Assembly: GCA_030429565.1 (NCBI GenBank)
Contig: JAUIFE010000016.1
Span: forward strand, 124,001 to 188,000
DNA length: 64,000 nt
Direction: 5' to 3'
DNA from: Holophagae bacterium
GTDB taxonomy: Bacteria > Acidobacteriota > Holophagae > Acanthopleuribacterales > Acanthopleuribacteraceae
Shown: positions 22,801 to 32,200 of the stretch, in pieces
Numbering within the stretch: the stretch's first letter is position 1
How the letters are laid out: the number at the start of each line of letters is the position of its first letter
Notes under the pieces: generated by a model
Databases searched by the model: none
Seen by the model: the letters and a program-made list of their open reading frames with translations, nothing else
Told to the model about the DNA's origin: nothing
Position numbers and translations under genes: made by a program

Positions 22801-24457
22801 GCTGCCACGCCCGCAAAAAACCAACACAGAAACCGCTGTTGCCACCAACGACAACCCGCGTCGGCGCGCCGTGGCCGCATGTTGGGCCGCCGTGCTTGGG
22901 CTCGAAGCGGCGGACATCCAAGCCGGCGATAATTTCTTCGCGTTGGGCGGCCACTCGCTCAAAGCGACCCGCGCGATTGCGCTATTGCGCAAAAATCACG
23001 GCCTCACGCTTTCCCTGCAGGCTTTCTTCAGCGCAACGACCCTAGCCGAAACCGCCGCCGCCCTCGAACCTTACACGACCCCGCTCGGTCCGATCGAGCC
23101 GGTCGACCCGGCCGGCCTGCACCCGATGACGCCTTCCCAGCAAGCGCTTTGGACCAGTTCCCGCCATGCCGACGCCTCGCGCGCCTACAACCTGGTTTCC
23201 GCCCTGGCGATTAGCGGGCCCATCGACCGCAACCATCTAGAAACCTCGCTCAAAAACCTGGCGGCCCGTCACGACGGCTTGCGCCTGACTTTCGATTTAC
23301 ACGAGGATCGGCCGGTAATGCGTTTGACCGACACCGAGGTGACCTTGGCGGTTTACGATTGCCGCGCGCAAGCGGATCCCGAGCAAGCCGCCCAACACCA
23401 CATCGATAAACTGAGCGACCATGTCTTCGATCTGCAAAACGGGCCGCTGTTCCAGTTCGCCTGGCTTCAATTGGCCGAGCAGCGCGGCGTGTTGGTGTTG
23501 GCCATGCACCACTTAATCACCGACGGCGCCTCGTTCGGTGTGTTGTTCGCCGATTGGCAACACCTCTATGACGCCGCCGTCAACGGCGACAACCCGACGC
23601 CGCGCCAAGGACCGACCTTCCTCGATTACGCCGCTTGGTTGAACCAGCGTCTGAGCAGCCCCGCCACCGGTGCCGCCTTTTGGCGCGAAGCCATGGCGGA
23701 CGCGCCCGAACCGCTGCAATTGACCACACAGCGTCGCGCGACCCATCAGTACGCCGGTGCCGCCGAAGCGTTCACCTTTCCGGCCGAACGACTCGCCGAA
23801 CTCCGGCATACCGCACGCACGGCCGGGACCTCACTGTTCACGCTGCTGCAGGCCGCACTGGCCGCGTACTTGTATCGCTGGACCGGCCGCGAAGACCTGG
23901 TGCTGGGCACGCCGACCACCGGCCGCCTGCACCCAGACAGCGCCGGCCTCGTCGGTCTGTTACTCAACCTGTTGCCGCTTCGCAGCCAACCGCGCGGGGA
24001 AATCCCGTTTGCGGACTTCCTCAACGCCGTCCACCACAACACGATGAAGGCCTTCGAACACCAGCTTTACCCGATCGAATGGATCAATCGCGACTTGCAA
24101 CAAGCCGGCTACAGCGCACGGTCACCGGTGAGCGTCGGCTTAACCCTGCAGAACATGAACGAAACATCCCTGTTCGAACACCCCAGCCTGCACTTCGAGA
24201 CCTTCGACAGTCCCATTCGCTACGCCCAACACGACCTCTGGTTCCTGTTCACCGAACTGCCCGAGGGCCTGTACTGCCTGATCACCTACAGCACCGACCT
24301 GTTCAGCAGCGAGCTCATCGCCCAAGCGGCGGCCGACTTGGAACAGTTGCTACGTGCCGTGTGCGCCGACCCCACCCAAACCTTGGCCATGTTACCCCTC
24401 GCCGAACAGGCCGCCGAAAAGACCACCGATCCCGATGCCTTCGACTTCGATTTTTAG
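16847..24457 (+). CDS. Non-ribosomal peptide synthetase (C-A-T / C-A-T / C)
   Basis: 2536 residues. The N-terminal C domain opens directly at residue 19 with a MQRGM-type motif and HH146-147, as in D-accepting domains, which fits the E domain ending the preceding protein. A1 is about 457-950 with code D-A-F-W-L-G-G-T-F, a valine code. T1 has GGHS (Ser1001). C2 has HH1189-1190. A2 is about 1510-1985 with code D-L-W-N-N-A-L-T-Y, close to a code I recall for alanine. T2 has GGHS (Ser2037). The protein ends with a full C domain (HH2221-2222, DGAS instead of the usual DGW) and an acidic tail rich in Asp/Phe. That terminal C domain resembles the one ending the first synthetase (TPxQQxxWTxS, later PIRxAQxDL). 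The gap to the previous gene is 8 nt and the GAGG of its Shine-Dalgarno overlaps the upstream stop codon, so the genes are probably translationally coupled. Confidence 0.95.
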   Translation: MTQVSPLTRKENISALLTLFPMQRGMLAMSLNQGAMYLEQLDFRIDGALDPARLEAAWQAVSDAHEALRTLFAWKRTKSPMQIVLKQVPVDFTVLDWSDRDPDPAAFEALRQADRERGFNLNHRPPTRWTLVRYAPDHHRLLWTVHHVILDGWSTGLIMAEMWRCYDGDRLQPAPRLAKYAAWLKQRPRDGAFWQNLFRAWSGKTPFPLPLKNGGTDGTDSQTHAFAIPTAATEQLVAVARGLRVTPALFLNAAWSLVLHRLAGSQQVCFGTVVAGRPTGLGDAARLTGMFTNTLPRLVDFDGLRTVTDLLDVLQEQQRETSDLEHHDLIQIGEWAGLPTGEPMFDAIVSFQNFGRATGGSGHPRDLAFSDHVAYTKNEMLLTLTAVLHDQLSFQFHHDPNRLDGEQVKAMGQALVAVLLQMIKQPEQPLSKLTLIPPVRRQIHEQRLQAGRPPVVADLVAAFAENTRLYPQAVALRARPSRLLPDGTLSYRALADSTARLAAALARHQVSRGDHVGIVTTGDGDTLVAFLAVLHLGAAYVPLDPAHPQQRLNWMAEDADVSLILAPAATAETWRPRPVLTWETLDLANETPVPAVVNHGQTTAYIMYTSGSTGQPKGVLVPHQAVMRLARNNGFLVAAPGQTIGQAANTAFDAATFEIWAALLNGATVAVPEQPVVHAAALAAFIDGYQVDIMWLTAGLFNTIVDENVQALAGLEHLLVGGEALSVAHVCKTYAHLPAIQLYNGYGPTENTTFTTVYAIPRDFPADAGSVPIGVPIGGTAVAVVDSADLPVPDGLPGELVTGGYGLALGYHRRPQLTVEKFRPLPGNTPERFYFTGDRVIRRQDGTFLFLDRLDQQVKLRGFRIELGEIVQVLQQQPEIDQALVAIDTTPGGERTLVAWLCGRRLADTHEEQALRRRLATQLPEYMIPARFQVCESFPLTANGKIDKRRLPAFDYSGQAAVGAACADDTTQRLLTGIWCNVLKLEHIGPQQNFFALGGHSLLAGQVVGRIGDTLDMHLPVRALFEYPTIAELAAHLARLERATLPPLTALPAGKPRPLSVTQSRLWFIEQMEGPGNTYHIDLCATVRGSLDRDRLQTALRHLVDKHEVLRTCMFDQDGTPILSVSEASVVPWYFERLTDLEPSAARRQARALAAAQNNQPFDLATAPLFRVALFQITEQEHLLVLIIHHIIADGWSMNVLLRDLAEAYQTQRQTTPLPLQYADYAAWQRRFLADESAVRHLNWWREHLADPPVLNLPLDFPRPAKQDHAGAMISRSLDPALFQQVQEWSRQNNATPFMVLTAAFTATLARLTNQTDLVIGTPVANRRQPETETMIGFFANTIAPRFTIKGDPSFAEWVATTRKTLLNAFAHGETPFEEVVQLVDQRDVSRSPLFDVMIAMQNGDAEALQLGDLELEAAPLPGTTSKYDLTLFATTAVDGCELAFEYATALFKPTTVTRLIDRLVFVLEQFLADPTLTLARVKLLPADEAALIDRHLRGLRQPDPKPVGLHRAFEQLSRQMPDSIALVAKDGRFTYAELEREANRLAAVLQEHGAAPGRRIGVCLPRTRSLVVSLLAVLKTGAAYVPLDPAYPSARLAFIVADARLSTVISDHFPLPAGTDLTLIDPNQRSTRSAPAPVVLADDALSHLIYTSGSTGLPKGVAIRHRAAQHMVAWSQATWTRAQLARTLAATSVCFDLSVWELFVPLSSGTTVVLVDNALSLVDCDYAQDVTAVNTVPSALNELLQLDAVPASVDLINLAGEPLERALVRRAYRQTAARQVYNLYGPSEDTTYSTAALVPDDDSPVRIGRPLAKTDAFVLDPALAAVPIGVVGELYLGGDQLAAGYLGRPDLTAERFVPHPTVAGARLYRTGDLVRLEENGELTFLGRRDHQVKLRGFRIELGEIESRLLQEPGVGRTIVRVVKDSEDQPTLAAYLQPESAEQALDETDLRRRLADQLPAYMVPGAWFILARLPLTPNGKIDVKALPRPQKTNTETAVATNDNPRRRAVAACWAAVLGLEAADIQAGDNFFALGGHSLKATRAIALLRKNHGLTLSLQAFFSATTLAETAAALEPYTTPLGPIEPVDPAGLHPMTPSQQALWTSSRHADASRAYNLVSALAISGPIDRNHLETSLKNLAARHDGLRLTFDLHEDRPVMRLTDTEVTLAVYDCRAQADPEQAAQHHIDKLSDHVFDLQNGPLFQFAWLQLAEQRGVLVLAMHHLITDGASFGVLFADWQHLYDAAVNGDNPTPRQGPTFLDYAAWLNQRLSSPATGAAFWREAMADAPEPLQLTTQRRATHQYAGAAEAFTFPAERLAELRHTARTAGTSLFTLLQAALAAYLYRWTGREDLVLGTPTTGRLHPDSAGLVGLLLNLLPLRSQPRGEIPFADFLNAVHHNTMKAFEHQLYPIEWINRDLQQAGYSARSPVSVGLTLQNMNETSLFEHPSLHFETFDSPIRYAQHDLWFLFTELPEGLYCLITYSTDLFSSELIAQAAADLEQLLRAVCADPTQTLAMLPLAEQAAEKTTDPDAFDFDF

Positions 24458-24469
24458 GAGCTTCTTTCC

Positions 24470-26080
24470 ATGGCACCTCGCTACTTAAAACCCAACGTCA
24501 AACTGGAACCCTTATTTAACCAATGGTATGCCTGGCCCGCCCTGATCGCGCCGGCCACCGCCGCCATGAATATCGCCAACCACCACCTCAAGTTGATGCG
24601 CTCCTACACCGCCGCGCCCATGGTACATGCGGCCACGCTCAAGAACCCGGCCATGATCGGCGGGCCTTTCATCAATTTGCAGGGCCAAAAGGTCGACGCC
24701 GTGCGCGATCTCCTACAGCGCACGGCCGGCGAACAAGCACACATGATCGAATTCGCAGAAGGTGTGAAACAGCTCAACAAACTGCTGCGGGACGAAGCGC
24801 GCGGCGGCAGCCTGGAACCGCTGTACGCCAAGGTGCCGGACGCGCTACGCGGTTACGTGGAACTGGTTTACGACCTCAACCACCAACCCTCGGCGCGTTT
24901 CATCGAACCGCTGCTTTACCAAAGCCGCTACTACCAGCCGGAACGCCAAACGATCGCCTTGAGCTTGGTTGAACAAGACGAACGCCCGCTGGTTTTAAGC
25001 ACGCCCTGGATCGAGGACGGCCAAAGTCTCCACCTCCAGGTGCCCTTCGCCCACGAAGCCATCGACCATCTGTTCCGCATGCGCCTCCAGGCGGGCGACG
25101 TAAACGCCGTTGCCGACCAATTGCGCGTGCCGCCTGAGCGTCGCGCCGACTTCGACAACCTGTTCACCGACGAGGCCCCGCCCACCCCGTCCAAGATGAC
25201 GGATGACGGCGTGCGCGTGCGTTACTTCGGCCACGCCTGCGTGCTGTTTGAAACCCGTCACGTCAGCATCCTCACCGATGCGGCTCTGAGTTACCGCTAC
25301 CCCACCGACATGCCGCGTTACACCTTTGACGACCTGCCCGAACACATCGACTACATCGTCTTGACCCACGCCCACCACGACCACGTGCTGTACGAATCGC
25401 TGTTACCGTTACGCCACCGCACCGGCGCGATCGTCGTGCCCCGCAACGCCGGCAACATGGCCGACCCCTCGCTGCGACTGGCCCTCAAACACACCGGCTT
25501 CGACGGTCGAAACGGCGGCGCACGCGTGATTGAGTTGGACGAGCTGGACAGCATCGAATTCACGGGCGGGCGCATCATCGGCCTGCCGTTTTTCGGCGAA
25601 CACGCCGACCTGGATATTCGCTCAAAAATGGCGCATTTCATTGAGTTGGAAGGGCGTCGCTTCCTGTGTGCCGCCGACTCACGCAACATCGAACCGCGCC
25701 TGTACCAACACCTGCGCGATTGGCTCGGACCGATCGATACGGTTTTCCTCGGCATGGAATGCGAGGGCGGGCCGCTCTCTTGGCTCTACGGGCCGTTGCT
25801 CACCGAACCCATTGACCGCCAACGCGACCAGGTCCGTCGCCTCAACGGTTCCGACAGTGCGCTCGGCATGGACCTACTCGAAAAACTGGGCGCACGCAAC
25901 GTCTACATCTACGCCATGGGCATGGAACCTTGGTACTCCCACATCATGGGTCTGGCCTACACCGATCAGTCGCCGCAAATCGTGGAAAGCAACAAACTCA
26001 TCGAGCTTTGCCGCCAACGCGACCTGTCCTGTGAACGCCTGTTTCAGCAAAAAGAAATGATCTTCCCAGCCAACCGCTAG
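24470..26080 (+). CDS. CmlA-like metallo-beta-lactamase-fold, probable di-iron beta-hydroxylase
   Basis: 536 residues. An N-terminal region of about 245 residues has no motif I recognise. The C-terminal half is a metallo-beta-lactamase fold beginning at YFGHAC (252-257), with HxHxDH at 300-305 (H300, H302, D304, H305), GEH at 376-378 and AAD with D403. Length and two-part layout match CmlA of the chloramphenicol pathway. CmlA uses a di-iron centre in this fold to beta-hydroxylate an amino acid bound to an NRPS carrier domain. FrsH of the FR900359 pathway is a related leucine hydroxylase. As I recall, CmlA has a Glu where hydrolases have a His ligand, and E377 sits where that Glu is expected. 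It follows the upstream NRPS by 12 nt, with AGGAG overlapping the stop, so it is co-transcribed with it. The target residue is not evident. An ordinary MBL hydrolase is the alternative but explains the N-terminal half less well. Confidence 0.82.
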   Translation: MAPRYLKPNVKLEPLFNQWYAWPALIAPATAAMNIANHHLKLMRSYTAAPMVHAATLKNPAMIGGPFINLQGQKVDAVRDLLQRTAGEQAHMIEFAEGVKQLNKLLRDEARGGSLEPLYAKVPDALRGYVELVYDLNHQPSARFIEPLLYQSRYYQPERQTIALSLVEQDERPLVLSTPWIEDGQSLHLQVPFAHEAIDHLFRMRLQAGDVNAVADQLRVPPERRADFDNLFTDEAPPTPSKMTDDGVRVRYFGHACVLFETRHVSILTDAALSYRYPTDMPRYTFDDLPEHIDYIVLTHAHHDHVLYESLLPLRHRTGAIVVPRNAGNMADPSLRLALKHTGFDGRNGGARVIELDELDSIEFTGGRIIGLPFFGEHADLDIRSKMAHFIELEGRRFLCAADSRNIEPRLYQHLRDWLGPIDTVFLGMECEGGPLSWLYGPLLTEPIDRQRDQVRRLNGSDSALGMDLLEKLGARNVYIYAMGMEPWYSHIMGLAYTDQSPQIVESNKLIELCRQRDLSCERLFQQKEMIFPANR

Positions 26081-26091
26081 CAAGCCGGCCC

Positions 26092-26122
26092 AGCGGCGAC
26101 TCGCGATACCGGGGTCGCCGCT
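26092..26122 (+). other. 9-bp perfect hairpin after the hydroxylase gene
   Basis: AGCGGCGAC at 26092-26100 is the exact reverse complement of GTCGCCGCT at 26114-26122, with a 13-nt loop. It lies 12 nt after the stop codon of the CmlA-like gene. No T-run follows, so it is not a standard intrinsic terminator. It could be a weak terminator, an mRNA-stabilising 3' end or part of the leader of the next NRPS gene. Confidence 0.5.
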
Positions 26123-26181
26123 TACCGAACCCCTAAACCGTTATTTGTAAATTAGTTCCACAAAAATTGCGCACCACCTCT

Positions 26182-26213
26182 CTTGCGCCGGTTGCCGCAC
26201 CGGTCAGCGCAAG
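26182..26213 (+). other. Second hairpin in the NRPS leader
   Basis: CTTGCGC (26182-26188) pairs with GCGCAAG (26207-26213), and CGGT (26189-26192) with ACCG (26199-26202), leaving a small 3' bulge. It sits about 30 nt before the start codon at 26245, between the A/T-rich patch (about 26138-26166) and the ribosome binding site. No convincing -35/-10 pair was found in the 164-nt gap. Confidence 0.35.
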
Positions 26214-26234
26214 CTCTGCCGCAATAAGGACTCT

Positions 26235-26247
26235 AGGAGACAGCATG
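26235..26247 (+). promoter_or_regulatory. Ribosome binding site and ATG that fix the start of the fourth synthetase
   Basis: AGGAGA at 26235-26240 lies 4 nt before ATG 26245. The frame is open upstream to a TTG at 26167, but that start has no Shine-Dalgarno and would add 26 low-complexity residues, so the ATG at 26245 is preferred. Confidence 0.8.
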
Positions 26248-29200
26248 AATCGCGAACAGATGTTACTGACCTCGGCCCACATGGCCGAACACGCCAAGTT
26301 TTGGGCCTACCACCTGGAAACCGTCGATCCCGATAACAGTTTGTGGTGCTCGGCGGACGCGGGCCAAAGCGGCCGTCGTTGCGTCGCGGTTGATCTCCAG
26401 TCGAGCACGGCCGCGGCCGTCAGCAACCTGGTTGGCGGGAAACCGATCGGCGTGATGGTGGTCGTGGCCACCGCGCTCGGCCAATGGCTACACCGTTGCG
26501 GCATGGGCAGCCAACCTTTAATTCAAATACCCGCCGGCGACCAACCGGGCAACGCGCCCGAGGGCAACGTGTTCTTGGCGTTGACGGCAACCAGTGACAG
26601 CCTGCGCAACGATCTGCGCCAGAACCGCGAAAACATGGCAAAAGCCTTTGGGTTCAGCGCCTTCCCCGTCGCACTTTGGCTCAAACAGCAGTTCCCCAAC
26701 CAGGATTCATTCACCCAGGTAGCGCTGACCAGCCACGCCTTGCACCGTGGCGACAACCACCTGCCGCTTCAGCTCCACATTACCGCTTCGGCACCCGCCG
26801 CCAAACTGACGCTCCACTACGATGCCGCCGTTTTTAGCGCCGCCTTTATCGCGGAAACCGCCGCCGGGTTGGCCCTGATCCTCGATCAGTTGAGCGCCGA
26901 CGCCGGACGCAGCGGTGACGACCTTCAAATCTGGTCGCCGCAAAGCCTGACGCTGCTTACCGAAACCTGGGCGCAGGGTCCTGAGCCGGCCCGAACCGCC
27001 GCGACGGTCCACGAAACCTTCGCCGCCCTCGCCGCCCAACAACCGGACGCGGTTGCCATCCAACAAGGCACGGAACAGCTCACTTACGCGGACCTCAACC
27101 GACGCGCCAACCGCATCGCTCGTTTTCTGCGCGACACCTACGCCGTCGCGCCCGGTGACCGCGTTGCCCTTTTACACGACCGCGAGCCCGCCGTCGTGGC
27201 CGCCATGCTGGCCGTGCTCAAATGCGGTGCCGCCTACGTCCCACTCGACCCACAATACCCGGCCGCCCGCTTAAACCACATCCTCGCCGAAACCGAACCC
27301 ACGGCGCTGATCACTCAGTCGCAGTACATGTTCGACGTGGGTGACTTCGCCAACCTGTTCCTGACCGACGTCATGGAAGACGCCGTCGCCATGCTCGACG
27401 ACAGCGACGACCACGCCGCAAGCCAAGCCGCCTCACCCGCGTACCTGATGTACACCTCCGGCTCAACCGGCCTGCCCAAGGCCACGGTCATTCCCCATCG
27501 GGGCATCACCCGTTTGGCCGTCGGCATTCCCGCCGTCGACCTGAGCCGTGCGCGCGTGCTCCAAGCCGCACCGATTACCTTCGACGCGGCGACCTTCGAG
27601 ATTTGGGGCCCGTTGCTGCGCGGCGGGACCTGTGTGCTGCTCGATGCAAAGGTCCCCACCACCGAGGTCTTGGCGGCGACCATCGCGGCGGGCCGCGTCG
27701 ACACGCTGTGGCTAACCGCCACGTTGTTTAACACACTGATCGACGACCAAGCGCAAGCCTTGGCCAGTGTTCGTTTCTGCCTGGTCGGCGGCGAAGCACT
27801 GTCCGTTTACCACGTGCGCCGTGCCCAAGAGCTATTGCCCGAATTGACCTTGATCAACGGTTACGGCCCCACCGAAAGCACGACCTTCACCTGCTGTCAC
27901 GTGATTGCGCGCGACCAAGCCGACGACCGGACTTCGATCCCAATCGGCCGGCCCATCGCCCACACCCGCGTTTATGTCCTCGACGGCGCCGGTCGCCTCG
28001 CGCCACGCGGTGTGCCCGGTCAACTCGCCATCGCCGGTGACGGTTTGGCCGACGGTTACCTGAACCGCGCCGAGCTGACCCAATCCCGTTTTGTCACGCG
28101 CGACCTACCGACAGTCGCCGGCACGCCTCGTCGCGAAACCCTGTATCTTTCCGGTGACCGCGTGATGTGGCGCGAGGACGGCACGCTCGCGTTCCTCGGT
28201 CGCCTGGACAACCAAATCAAATTGCGCGGCTATCGCATCGAGCCGGGCGAAATCGAACAGGTGCTTTGCCAGGTCGACGGCGTCAAACGCGCCCTCGTCG
28301 TACCGCAACGGGAAGGCGAACGGGTTGTCGCCTTGGCCGCCTACCTCGAAGTCGCCGATCCGGCCGGCGTGGACGAGCAACGCGTCCGCCAAGAACTCGC
28401 TGAACGTTTGCCCGCCTACATGGCACCCACCTACCTCATCGCGCTGGCGCAATTCCCCGCCACCGCCAACGGCAAAATCGATGTCGCCGGCCTGCCCGAT
28501 CCCAAGGCGCAAGCTGCGCCCGAGGCCCGTTACCAGGCGCCGCGCGACGAGACAGAACAACTGCTCGCGGACATCTGGGAAGTCGTACTGGACCACAGCC
28601 CGATCGGCATTCACGACAACTTCTTCCAACTGGGCGGCGATTCGCTGCGTGCGATTCAGGTCTTGAGCCGCTTGCAGAAAGTCGGCGTTCACGCCGAGAT
28701 TCAGGATATCTTCGAGAACCTGACCATCGCTGAACTGGCACCCCAACTAACGCGCGGCGAAATCACCCACCAGGCCACCGGTCCGTTTGACCTGATCAGC
28801 GAAGAGGATCGCCGCCACCTACCCCCTTCCGTCACCGCCGCCTATCCACTTAGTCGCCTACAAGAGGGCATGATCTACCACGCCGAATTGGGCGAACAGG
28901 TCGGCGCCTACCACGACGTGATCAGCTATCAAGTCAAGGCACCGTTCCTGCCCGAACTGCTGCAGGAGACCTTTGCCGTATTGAGCGCGCGTCACCCGGC
29001 GCTGCGCGTGTTCTTCGACCTCAACCACTACACCGAAGCGTTGCAGTTGGTTTCCGACGAGGTCACCGTCCCGGTCCACTTCATCGACCTGCGCGACCAG
29101 AGCGAGGAAAGCCAGGAACGCGAGATCGAACGCTTTGTGGAAACCGAACACGACAACCCCTTCGCCTGGCACGAAGCACCGCTGTTTCGCGTCTTTATTC

Positions 29201-32200
29201 ATCGCCGTGCCGAAGACCGCTTCCAACTCTCGATTAGCATTAGCCACGCCATCATCGACGGTTGGTCGCTTTCCTCGCTGATCAGCGAGTGGATGGGTCT
29301 CTACGAAGCGCTCATCGACGGCGAAACGCCGAGCCGCAACGACGACCCCAACCACGGCTTCCGCGAGTTCATCGCACTCGAACGCGCCGCGCTCGCCAAC
29401 CCCGAAAGCCGTCGCTTCTGGACGGAACGTCTCGCCGACGCCCAGGTCCTGCGCATCCCGCGTTTACCGGAAAAAACGTTACCCAGCGCCCCGGAAAGCG
29501 ATTGCCGCCTGTTCATCAAAATCGAGGAGCCGACCACGCGCGCGCTGTTCCGCGTCGCCGACCAGGCCGGTACCTCGATCAAAGCCGTCTTGCTGGCCGC
29601 TCACTTACGCGTGTTGCACCTCTGCTCCGGTCACGACGATGTGTTAACCGGACTGATTGCCAACGGTCGCCCCGAATCCGGCGACGCCGACACCAGCCTC
29701 GGCTTGTTCCTCAACACCATTCCCTTCCGTCAATCGATTGGGGGCGGGTCTTGGTTGGACTTGATTCGCGCCACCTACGCCCGCGAAAACGAAGCCTTAC
29801 CCCATCGCCGTTACCCACTGCCCGCCGTCATGCGCGATCTCAACATGGGTGAGTTGTTCGAAACCGCTTTCAACTACATTAACTTCCACGCCTACGACAC
29901 CATCGAACAGTACAAACACGTGTCGCTGATGAGCGGTACCGGCTTCGAACGTTCCAATTTCACGCTGACCGCGACCTTCCATCCCTACGACAAAAACCGC
30001 GAGATCATGATCAACCTGGAATACGATCCCGCCGTCATCGACCAAAACCGCATCAACGAAATCGGCGCCTATTACCGTACCGTGCTCGAGGCGGTCGTGG
30101 CCCATCCAGAGGGACCCGTCGCCTACTGCGAGTTGCTCGGACGCGACGAACGCTACCGCATTCTCGAACAATTTAGTCGCGGGCCCCGGGTCCGCTGGAA
30201 CGAGGTCAGCGTCTGCGAGCGCTTCGCCGCGGTGGTGGCACAACAACCGGGAGCCGTCGCCGTGGCAACAGCCGGAGAAGACGTCACCTATGCCGAACTC
30301 GACCAACGGGCCGAGCACTTGGCCGATCAGCTTGCCGCACGCGGCATCAAAGCCGAAGATGCGGTCGGCATTTGCGTCCACCGCTCGGTCGACATGGTCG
30401 CCGCCGTGCTGGCCGTGCTCAAGCTGGGCGCCGTTTACGTGCCCATCGATCCAACCTACCCAGTGCGCCGTATTGAGTACATGGTTGGCGCCGGCAACCT
30501 CGCGCTGCTGCTCACCAACGCCGACCTGTGGCACTTGCCCTTCGACGGGTCCGTGCCCACGCTATGCATGCGCGATTTGCTGCGTGCCGAAGCCGTCACC
30601 CCGGCGGTGAAACCGGCCCTGAACGCCACCGCACCGGCCTACATCATCTTTACCTCGGGCTCGACCGGCCAACCCAAAGGGGTACGCGCCAAACACGGCG
30701 GTCTGCTGAACCTGGCATTGAGCCAAATCGAGCTGTTCTCGGTAACCTCGAAATCACGTGTCGCGCAATTTTCCTCGTTCAGTTTCGACGCGTCCGTGTC
30801 GGAACTTTTCGTCACCCTCTGCGCCGGCGCGACCCTCGTGCTCCCTAGCGGCGACGAGATCCTTGCCGGCGACGCCTTGGCCGACTTCCTCCGCGAGCAA
30901 CGCATTAGCGTTGTGACCCTGCCGCCCTCGGTCCTGGCGACCCTCCCCGAGCAACAACGTTTCCCCGACTTGGCCGTGCTGGTCAGCGCCGGCGAAGCCT
31001 GTCCCCAGCATCTCGTCGCCCGCTGGGGCGCCACGCGCCGCTTCATCAACGCCTACGGCCCCACCGAACTCACCGTTTGTGCCACCGCCGGCACCCTCCA
31101 ACCCGAAGGGGAACTGCACATTGGCACACCCATGACCAACACCGACGTGTTCATTCTCGACAAGTTCCTGCAACCGACTCCTGTCGGCGCACCCGGTGAA
31201 CTCTATCTCGGCGGTGACGGCTTGACCCTGGGTTACCTGAACCGCGCCGACCTCAACCTCGAACGGCTGGTGCCCAGCCCGTTTAACCCGGGCGAACGCC
31301 TTTACAAAAGCGGCGACCTCGGTCGTTTTCTGCCCGACGGCACGATTGAGTACCTCGGCCGCATCGATCACCAGGTCAAAATTCGCGGCTTCCGCGTCGA
31401 ACTCAACGAAATCGATCTGGCCCTCGACCGTCACCCGGCCGTTTCCGGCGCCGTCACTGTCGCCCTGCCCCACGGCGACGACCGCCGGTTAACCGCCTAC
31501 TTGATCTGCCCTGGCGAACAGCCCGACGCCCAAACGCTGCGCAGCTTTCTGAGCGATTACCTGCCCGCGTTTATGATCCCGTCACAGTTCTTGTTCCTCG
31601 AGCGTTTCCCGCGTACCCCCAACGGCAAACTAGACCTAGCCGCCTTACCCAAACCCCAGGCGGATACCATCACCGTCACCCAAGCACCGCGGAACCCGAA
31701 CGAAGAAGTTCTTCACAACATGTGGTGCGCTGTACTCGGCACGAGCGCCGTCGGCATCCACCAAGACTTCTTCGAATTGGGCGGCCACTCCTTGTCGGCC
31801 ACGCGTTTGGTAAGCCGTATCCGCGAAGTCTTCGGCCACGCCCTATCGCTGCGCGAGTTTTTTGCCGCGCCGACGATTGCTGCTTTGGCGACCAAGCTTG
31901 CGCAAACCAAGGGCGCCCCGCCGCCGCCGCTAACGCGGCGCGATGATCATGGACCGGCGCCCCTTTCGTTCCCGCAAAAACGCCTGTGGTTCCTTACCCA
32001 ATACGAAGAAAACAGCAGCGCCTACCATATTCCACTCGTGTTCCGCCTGCACGGCCGCCTCGACCGCGACGCGCTCGCCAACGCCCTGCAACAGATTGTC
32101 GATCGTCACGAAATCCTGCGCACGCGCATCGTTACCCTCGAAGGCGAACCCTTCCAAGTCATCCTGAAACAGGAAACTCTGAACCTGCCGTTGACGCGCG

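Noticed and set aside
26167..26244. Upstream TTG start for the fourth synthetase
   Set aside because: There is no Shine-Dalgarno there, and the extra residues overlap a leader hairpin; ATG 26245 has AGGAGA.
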